A stretch of DNA of 46,425 bases from Candidatus Baldrarchaeum yapensis (GTDB lineage Archaea; Asgardarchaeota; Baldrarchaeia; Baldrarchaeales; Baldrarchaeaceae), in the NCBI GenBank assembly GCA_016840465.1, contig JAEOSH010000013.1, forward strand, positions 1 through 46,425, written 5' to 3'. Positions 40,957 through 46,425 of the stretch are shown in pieces. Made by a program: the position numbers and the translations under genes. Position 1 is the first letter of the stretch, and every line of letters starts with the position of its first letter. The notes under the pieces were generated by a model. It worked only from the letters and a program-made list of their open reading frames with translations, did no database searches and was not told the origin of the DNA.

Positions 40957-42768
40957 TTATAAGAACTCTATATATTCCTCAGCACTTCCTTCCTCAAGGA
41001 GGGAGAGAAGCCTATCGTTATACGCCCTTCTTATGTCTCCACGCGTTATTATGCCTATAAGCTTGTGAGTTATGGGATCCACGACCGGAAGCCTGCCTAT
41101 TTCGTGTTTCATCATCTTATCAAACGCATCAAGTAGCGTTTCGTCCGGATACGCCACTATGAGCTTCCGGCTCATCACATCCTTGACCTGAGTCTTCGGT
41201 CTCAGTTCAGCCGGAGTCCTGAGCACGTCTGTCAGTGTTATTATTCCCACAAGGTTACCCGTCTTATCAAGCACCGGTATCCCCCTTATTCCTCTCTGCG
41301 ACATTATCTCCGCGGCTCTGGAGACCGGATCATCCGGCCTTATCGTTATAACATCGCCTGTCATCGCCTCCTTCACGAGTATTGTTTTAAGAAGAGGAAT
41401 CTGGTACTCACCCCTGTGAGCGGGTGACTTATGCCTAGATCGCACCTGACTCCGGTAGATGGTGTTCCTCCCTGTAATGATGTATGCGATTATTGTGGCG
41501 ATCATGGAGGGGGCCAACAGGGTATAGGTTCCGGTCATCTCACTGACCATCAGGATCACGGCGATCGGGACCTTCCCGACCCCGCCGAAGAACGCCATCA
41601 TCCCCACAATGACAAAGGGGGCAACTCCCATCCCGAAATCGGGGAAAATCATCTTGCATATGAACCAGAGGAGAGCCCCGATAGATCCTCCTATTACCAG
41701 GGCGGGAGCAAATACTCCTCCACTTCCGCCGGATCCGACCGAGAACGCGGTTGCGAGTATTTTCGCGAACGGCAATATTATCAGTATTAACAACGGTATA
41801 TATGTGAAATCCTCGTAGATCATCATCTGCAACCATCCGTAGCCGGTTCCCAACACATGGGGGACAAACAGCGCAATTACGCCGACGACAAGACCGCCTA
41901 TTGCTGGCCTTAGGTATCCTGGTATGGAGAGCCTGCGAAACGTATCATGTACAAAGTAAAACGTGCGAATGTAAAGTATTCCGAAAAGTCCGCATAAAAT
42001 TCCAAGCACAGCGAAGAGTGGAAGGGTTAAAGGATCATGGAATATGTACTCGTTAGAACACTCGAATATTGGAGACCAACCAGTGAACGACGCTACTATG
42101 CAGTAGGCTATTACCGATGCTATGAAGGCGGGTATGAGGGCCTCGACCTCGAAGTCCGCGAGGTAAAGTATTTCGGCGGCAAGTATCGCACCACCAAGCG
42201 GTGCCTTGAAAATAGATCCTATTCCAGCACCTATTCCCACTGCGACAGCGATTCTTCTGTCATGTGCGTTTAGTTTCAGTACCTTCCCAAGAAGCGCTCC
42301 TATTCCCGCACCGATTTGTGCAATGGGTCCCTCTCTTCCCGCACTTCCTCCCGATCCTATTGTCACCGCCGATGCTGTCAGTTTAACGAGGGGGACGCGT
42401 GCCCTTATGAATCCCTTCTTTATATGGTAAGCCTCTATTGCTGCATCCGTTCCATGGCCCTCAGCCTCGGGTGCAAGAAACGACACCAAAAGACCACTTA
42501 TGAGGCCACCAAGAGTTGTGACTAAAGGTATCAGGAAACGTCTTTCTTCCGAGAACACAACCTCGGTGCTTCCCTCTCCCGCGGGCGCGGGTGGTGAATG
42601 ACCAGCTATAGTTCCTAGGAAGAAATCGGTACATACGTCTAATGCCACATAGAAGATACAGGCACCTAAACCGCAAACCATCCCTATCAGGAAAGAAATG
42701 GGGAACCATTTTTCGAGATATGTAAGAGCCTTCGAGATCGAATATGAACTTGAGCTTCGTGTGGTCAT
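40957..42768 (-). CDS. ClC chloride channel/transporter with C-terminal CBS pair (paralogue A)
   Basis: The product is 603 aa from ATG 42768. GTG 42780 and 42771 lie upstream and fit the TATA box at ~42797-42804 less well. About ten membrane helices carry G-S-G-G-S-A-G-R-E-G-P (gating Glu) and G-S-G-G-S-G-G-V-F-A-P (selectivity helix). I-Y-R-S-Q-V offers a Tyr at about the position of the ClC pore Tyr. Two CBS domains (M-T-G-D-V-I-T-I, M-S-R-K-L-I-V) occupy the last ~125 residues and usually bind adenine nucleotides. It probably moves Cl- or another anion. It is divergent to a close paralogue at 43655. Confidence 0.92.
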   Translation of the reverse strand: MTTRSSSSYSISKALTYLEKWFPISFLIGMVCGLGACIFYVALDVCTDFFLGTIAGHSPPAPAGEGSTEVVFSEERRFLIPLVTTLGGLISGLLVSFLAPEAEGHGTDAAIEAYHIKKGFIRARVPLVKLTASAVTIGSGGSAGREGPIAQIGAGIGALLGKVLKLNAHDRRIAVAVGIGAGIGSIFKAPLGGAILAAEILYLADFEVEALIPAFIASVIAYCIVASFTGWSPIFECSNEYIFHDPLTLPLFAVLGILCGLFGILYIRTFYFVHDTFRRLSIPGYLRPAIGGLVVGVIALFVPHVLGTGYGWLQMMIYEDFTYIPLLILIILPFAKILATAFSVGSGGSGGVFAPALVIGGSIGALLWFICKMIFPDFGMGVAPFVIVGMMAFFGGVGKVPIAVILMVSEMTGTYTLLAPSMIATIIAYIITGRNTIYRSQVRSRHKSPAHRGEYQIPLLKTILVKEAMTGDVITIRPDDPVSRAAEIMSQRGIRGIPVLDKTGNLVGIITLTDVLRTPAELRPKTQVKDVMSRKLIVAYPDETLLDAFDKMMKHEIGRLPVVDPITHKLIGIITRGDIRRAYNDRLLSLLEEGSAEEYIEFL

Positions 42769-43654
42769 CACCGAATACACCCTGCTTTATTGATATTTTT
42801 ATATGTCATTTGCCGATACTCTCGCGTGCTCGGTGCGTAATTATCTTTTATCTGGGCGTTTTTTGAGGATGTATGATACCGTGGGGAATCCCCCGTTGGA
42901 CGGGTTTTATGACAGTATTATTTGCGTTAATCCCCTGATACTGTTGTTAAACCATATTCAATTTTAATAACTGATTTTACATTCTTATTTACATTCTTAC
43001 AAATTCTCTCATCAGATACTTTTAAACTTTAGTTTAAAAGTACATTTTACGAAAAGTAATACGGCAAATATCCGTATAGGGCGGGCAGTGGCGTGAGATC
43101 CGATTACAACCAGTGAATTTGCAGCAGTTTTCCAAACAGTTAAATTTTCACATCCTACTGGCAGATGACGGAACCATAAGTATGATTTTTTGATGGTGAT
43201 GATTTATTTTATCATCATCTTATTGTCGCCCTTAACAACGTGAGTAAGAAGTCCGAAGAAAAGTAGAGTACTCAGCAAATCATGTAATACTCTTGTTAAC
43301 GTGGTTAACGTGCTGATATGGAATCCTGCTGAACACTTCTATCCGATTTCTAGTTATAAAACTCTAAGATGCTGAAAGAATTTTGATGACTTAAAATCGT
43401 TGTAATAAAGATTTTGATGACACAGATAAACTTCTCACTTTCTGTAATAGTTATGCAGTTATCCGACGTCAATAAAAAATGGTAGTATCTCTTCAGAAAA
43501 CCAAAATTTAAAAAACCTCTAAGGAAATGATCGTTTTGGACATGAAGTCCTTCAAAGCGGCATCTATGTTGCTTATTGCGGATACCACTGATCGTGCCAT
43601 CGCATTAAAGACGCCTTAGATAACGGTAATGCAAAAGCGCGGGTGATACATGCA
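42769..43654. other. Divergent intergenic region of the two ClC genes
   Basis: About 890 AT-rich bases hold no credible gene. Contents: a minus-strand TATA box near 42797-42804; a hairpin CCCGT-TGG-ACGGG followed by TTTT (about 42892-42909); a perfect 26-base inverted repeat (43017-43042); a TGATGAT/ATCATCA hairpin (43195-43219); and a direct repeat of TTTTGATGAC about 33 bases apart (43380-43425). The length and number of dyads suggest regulation or a small RNA. Confidence 0.45.
43017..43042. promoter_or_regulatory. Perfect inverted repeat between the ClC genes
   Basis: Arms TACTTTTAAACT and AGTTTAAAAGTA are exactly complementary and separated by TT. It could be a dimeric regulator site controlling one or both channel genes, or an A/T-rich hairpin. 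Confidence 0.5.
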
Positions 43655-45502
43655 ATGACGTACGAGAGACGTTCCGCTCCGGGAATATTAACGTATCTTG
43701 AAAAGTGGATTCCCATCTCCGTTCTAATAGGCATTTTCTGCGGATTCGGCGCAATAGTGCTTTATAAGTTTCTCGAGTTGTGTGTTCATTTCTTCCTTTG
43801 GGAGTTGGCCGGATACCATCCACCAGCACCCGCGGGGGAGGGCTCAACGAAAGTTATATTTTCAAATAAGGCTCTCCTGATACCGCTAGTGACAACGCTC
43901 GGAGGTCTTATCAGTGGGGTGATTGTTTACAAGCTTGCACCTGAAGCGGAGGGTGATGGTACAGAGGCTGCAATTAATGTTTTTCACAATAAGGGCGGAT
44001 ACGTGAGACCGCAGGTCCCCCTCGTGAAACTTGTGACATCGTCGATAACGATAGGTTCCGGAGGAAGTGCGGGAAGAGAGGGGCCCATCGCACAGATAGG
44101 AGCAGGTTGCGGATCACTGATCAGCAGACTTCTAAAATTGAATGCGCATGACAGGAGGATTGCCGTTGCAGCTGGTGTCGGCGCGGGAATGGGTGCAATA
44201 TTCAGGGCACCGCTTGGTGGTGCGATACTTGCCGCCGAAATACTTTACCTCGCGGACTTCGAGGTCGAGGCCCTCATACCCGCCTTCATAGCATCGGTAA
44301 TAGCCTATAGCATTTTTGCGTCAATCGTGGGGTGGTCTCCCATTTTCCTCTGCCCCGAGGAATCGATTTTTTTGGACCCGGTGATGCTTCTGCTTTCCGC
44401 GATTTTGGGGATCATGTGTGGGCTTTACGGAATCCTATATGCGAAGACCTTCTATTATGTTTCCGAGAAGTTCCACGAACTTCCCATTCCTAGGTATGCG
44501 AAGCCTGCATTAGGCGGGCTTCTGGTTGGTATAATGGGTATTTTCATGCCCCAGATACTCGGAACGGGGTATGGGTGGCTCCAGTTACTGATACTGGGTG
44601 ATTTCTCCGACATTGGCGCTCCATACATTTCGTCAAGTTCCCCACCTCCCATGTACATGCTAATACTGATATTGACAATACTACCTCTCGCGAAGATACT
44701 AGCGACCGCGTTGACCGTCGGGTCCGGGGGAAGTGGTGGAGTATTCGCTCCCGCCCTCGTAATAGGGGGATGTGTGGGAGCTCTTTTATGGGCCATCTGC
44801 AAGTGCCTATATCCCGATCTTAACATAAGTTTGCCCGTTTTTGTGGTAATCGGGATGATGGCGTTCTTCGGCGGGGTCGGGAAGGTCCCGATCGCCGTGA
44901 TCCTGATGGTCAGTGAGATGACCGGAACCTATACCCTGTTGGCCCCCTCCATGATCGCCACCGTGCTGGCATACGTGATCACTGGAAAAAACACAATATT
45001 CCCGAGTCAGGTCCGCTCTAGGGCGGACTCTCCAGCGCACAGGGGAGAGTTCTACATTCCGTTGCTGAGGACAATACTCGTAGAGGACGTGATGACGAGA
45101 GAGGTTATAACGATAGAGCCGGAGGCTTCCCTCTCAAAGGCCGCTGGGATCATGTCCCAGAAGGGGATCAAAGGGCTACCAGTTGTTGACAGAAATGAAA
45201 ACCTTGTGGGTATTGTGACGCTAATGGATGTTCTGAAAGTTCCAGCGGAAGTGCGGTCGGAGGTTCAGGTTAAGGAGGTTATGAGCCGGAGACTCATTGT
45301 AACGTATCCCAAGGAGACGTTGTTTGACGCGTTTGACAAGATGGTTAAGAACAACATCGGGAGACTGCCGGTTGTCGATCCGCAAACGAACAAGCTTGTC
45401 GGTATAATCACGCGCGGTGACATAAGAAGGGCGTACAGCGATAGACTATTCGAGATGCTATCCGAGTGGACAAGTACCGAATCGGTGGACTTCCTGTCTT
45501 GA
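43655..45502 (+). CDS. ClC chloride channel/transporter with C-terminal CBS pair (paralogue B)
   Basis: The product is 615 aa from ATG 43655, supported by GGTGAT 7 bases upstream; GTG 43643 is an unsupported longer start. It has the same architecture and motifs as paralogue A (G-R-E-G-P, G-S-G-G-S-G-G-V-F-A-P, two CBS domains). It carries Phe (I-F-P-S-Q-V) where paralogue A has Tyr at the likely pore-Tyr position, and it has a small insert near residue 330. Two stretches, 44206-44307 and 44852-44961, are identical base for base to paralogue A. Confidence 0.92.
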   Translation: MTYERRSAPGILTYLEKWIPISVLIGIFCGFGAIVLYKFLELCVHFFLWELAGYHPPAPAGEGSTKVIFSNKALLIPLVTTLGGLISGVIVYKLAPEAEGDGTEAAINVFHNKGGYVRPQVPLVKLVTSSITIGSGGSAGREGPIAQIGAGCGSLISRLLKLNAHDRRIAVAAGVGAGMGAIFRAPLGGAILAAEILYLADFEVEALIPAFIASVIAYSIFASIVGWSPIFLCPEESIFLDPVMLLLSAILGIMCGLYGILYAKTFYYVSEKFHELPIPRYAKPALGGLLVGIMGIFMPQILGTGYGWLQLLILGDFSDIGAPYISSSSPPPMYMLILILTILPLAKILATALTVGSGGSGGVFAPALVIGGCVGALLWAICKCLYPDLNISLPVFVVIGMMAFFGGVGKVPIAVILMVSEMTGTYTLLAPSMIATVLAYVITGKNTIFPSQVRSRADSPAHRGEFYIPLLRTILVEDVMTREVITIEPEASLSKAAGIMSQKGIKGLPVVDRNENLVGIVTLMDVLKVPAEVRSEVQVKEVMSRRLIVTYPKETLFDAFDKMVKNNIGRLPVVDPQTNKLVGIITRGDIRRAYSDRLFEMLSEWTSTESVDFLS

Positions 45503-45855
45503 TCTAGTTGCGAGACATGACGCTGACAAAACAAATTTCCCTCCTCAATCCCACCATTTTGATTGTGGGATCGAAGACTATTTGCGCCGGTAGATCCTGC
45601 TCTTAGATGAACACTTAAAGCATAATCAGATTAGAACGGAGATTTCGTGAATATAAGGATGTATTGCTGTTGCAGGTGAGTAGTTTCACAAAATTCATTC
45701 TTTGAACGGTAGTTTTTCTTACTATATGAGAATACCATTATATACATTATTTAGAACTCGAGTTTGCGGATTGGTGAGGTTAGGTGCTACATTAGGTCGT
45801 GTTGGGTTGATCGGATGCTGTTGTGGTCAAAAATATATGTCTAAGGGGAGTAATA
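45503..45855. other. Intergenic region after the ClC gene
   Basis: There is no credible gene. A hairpin at 45548-45571 follows the ClC stop. A TATA-like AAAATATATG at about 45826-45835 precedes the secreted-protein gene. An open frame at 45702-46013 overlaps the next gene and has no recognisable content. Confidence 0.4.
45548..45571 (+). terminator. Hairpin downstream of ClC paralogue B
   Basis: ATCCCAC and GTGGGAT form a 7-bp stem with a 10-base loop, 46 bases after the stop. No T-run follows, so a terminator role is weakly supported. Confidence 0.3.
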
Positions 45856-46425
45856 TTGTCAAGAAAAGTTTCGGGAGTGGGATGGTTGCCTGCATCCCGA
45901 AATACCCTCGCATCTTCGGTGATGTTACTTCTGACGTTATTCCTGATGGTACCAGCGCTTTCCTTTGCTCCGGCCAGTGCCAGTGTTGCTGGAATTACAG
46001 AAACAACTTATAACTACAGGGGGCCAGTGTACGAGTTCATTGATGTTATTGTGGGTAAGGGCAATTCCACAATCGTGAATGTTGCGTTCAGTGGCAACAC
46101 GACTCTCCCCATAAATCTGAGCAGCACGGCGTTTGAAAAGTGCCAATCGTTTCTGTTCGTCGTGACAAAGGGTTTCTATCCTCATAGGTACAGAAAGTTC
46201 TGGCCCAGGCCCCCTCTCCAAGCTCCCCCAGGTGGCCTCTTAAGGCTTGTATTTGTGGACGTGGAGGAGAACGAGTCAAAGCAGTTGGCCAGGGATATTG
46301 CGGATATGTTCAGAACCGCGTACGGTATCAGGCTTGTGCCGTTCTTCTACAGTTATGCGATGCAATCGAAGAGAGCCATTGTTGTGTTCTTGGCCCCTCC
46401 GAACAACGTGACGCCCGTGTTTGAC
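45856..46425 (+). CDS. Secreted protein, unknown family (partial, runs off the right edge)
   Basis: The frame is open for 190 codons from TTG 45856 to the end of the window. A signal peptide is clear: a basic start (S-R-K), then L-L-L-T-L-F-L-M-V-P-A-L-S-F-A-P-A-S-A. The exported part has N-x-T/S sites and a Pro-rich stretch (W-P-R-P-P-L-Q-A-P-P-G). AGGGGAG precedes TTG 45856, but the TATA-like element at ~45830 is so close that transcription may begin at or after it. ATG 45922 just before the hydrophobic core is the alternative start. I do not recognise the family; it may be a surface protein. Confidence 0.7.
   Translation, partial: MSRKVSGVGWLPASRNTLASSVMLLLTLFLMVPALSFAPASASVAGITETTYNYRGPVYEFIDVIVGKGNSTIVNVAFSGNTTLPINLSSTAFEKCQSFLFVVTKGFYPHRYRKFWPRPPLQAPPGGLLRLVFVDVEENESKQLARDIADMFRTAYGIRLVPFFYSYAMQSKRAIVVFLAPPNNVTPVFD

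Noticed and set aside
45702-46013. Plus-strand 103-codon frame near the right edge
   Set aside because: It overlaps the secreted-protein frame (45856 onward), which has a clear signal peptide.

Overview
The window is archaeal chromosomal DNA. TATA-type promoters sit about 25 bases before start points, Shine-Dalgarno sites are strong, and the gene set is archaeal: a proteasome beta subunit, a geranylgeranyl reductase family flavoprotein, DUF134/DtxR regulators, an e-MtaB-type methylthiotransferase and split glutamate synthase remnants. The proteasome subunit has Gly where catalytic Thr1 should be, which resembles the second (non-catalytic) beta subunit of crenarchaea. A thermophile of the TACK lineage is therefore my best guess; I cannot name the genus. 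There are no rRNA, tRNA or CRISPR loci.

Layout. (1) 1-705: a coiled-coil PD-(D/E)XK nuclease-like gene cut by the left edge. (2) 1136-8274: an AT-rich operon-like run of a 2-TM protein, a 3-TM protein, a secreted Ig-like/DUF4129 protein, a DUF4350 protein, a MoxR AAA+ ATPase, a DUF58 protein and a DUF1616 protein. This is a typical MoxR/DUF58 envelope assembly. (3) 8297-11788: leftward surface-glycan genes (flippase, nucleotidyltransferase, thymidylate-kinase-like protein), then a decayed penicillin-acylase remnant. (4) 13066-19089: radical SAM, proteasome beta, an SPL-like radical SAM, a cysteine-cluster protein, a retropepsin-like protein and an AAA ATPase. (5) 19360-23718: a probable metal/Fe-S regulon with DUF5320, a DtxR-like regulator, DUF134, a NifX-like protein and an Mrp ATPase. 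Its two promoters carry nearly the same inverted repeat. A HAD phosphatase and a membrane-fused TrmO lie between. (6) 24957-25912: a VapBC-type toxin-antitoxin pair interrupted by a 237-bp repeat, with a frameshifted toxin. (7) 26022-32482: a LarA-like protein, a frameshifted and internally deleted glutamate synthase operon, a geranylgeranyl-reductase-like protein, a DUF72 protein and a SPASM radical SAM protein. (8) 32723-40715: an amphipathic-helix protein, an acyl-CoA dehydrogenase, a GT4, the second copy of the repeat (273 bp), an MiaB-like enzyme, a GNAT, a nucleotidyltransferase pair and a frameshifted GNAT. (9) 40957-45502: two divergent ClC-CBS channels that share two 100+ bp tracts of perfect nucleotide identity, then the start of a secreted protein.

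The most interesting items are: the duplicated structured repeat, which splits vapB from vapC, has its own TATA box and forms strong hairpins, including one with a GNRA tetraloop in the longer copy; the shared operator in the Fe-S/metal regulon; the in-frame GltA3-GltA2 deletion fusion; the inverted ClC pair with sharp identity tracts; and the apparent Thr1-less proteasome subunit. Three separate single-base frameshifts (VapC, GltA1, GNAT) mean either real gene decay or residual indel errors in the assembly.
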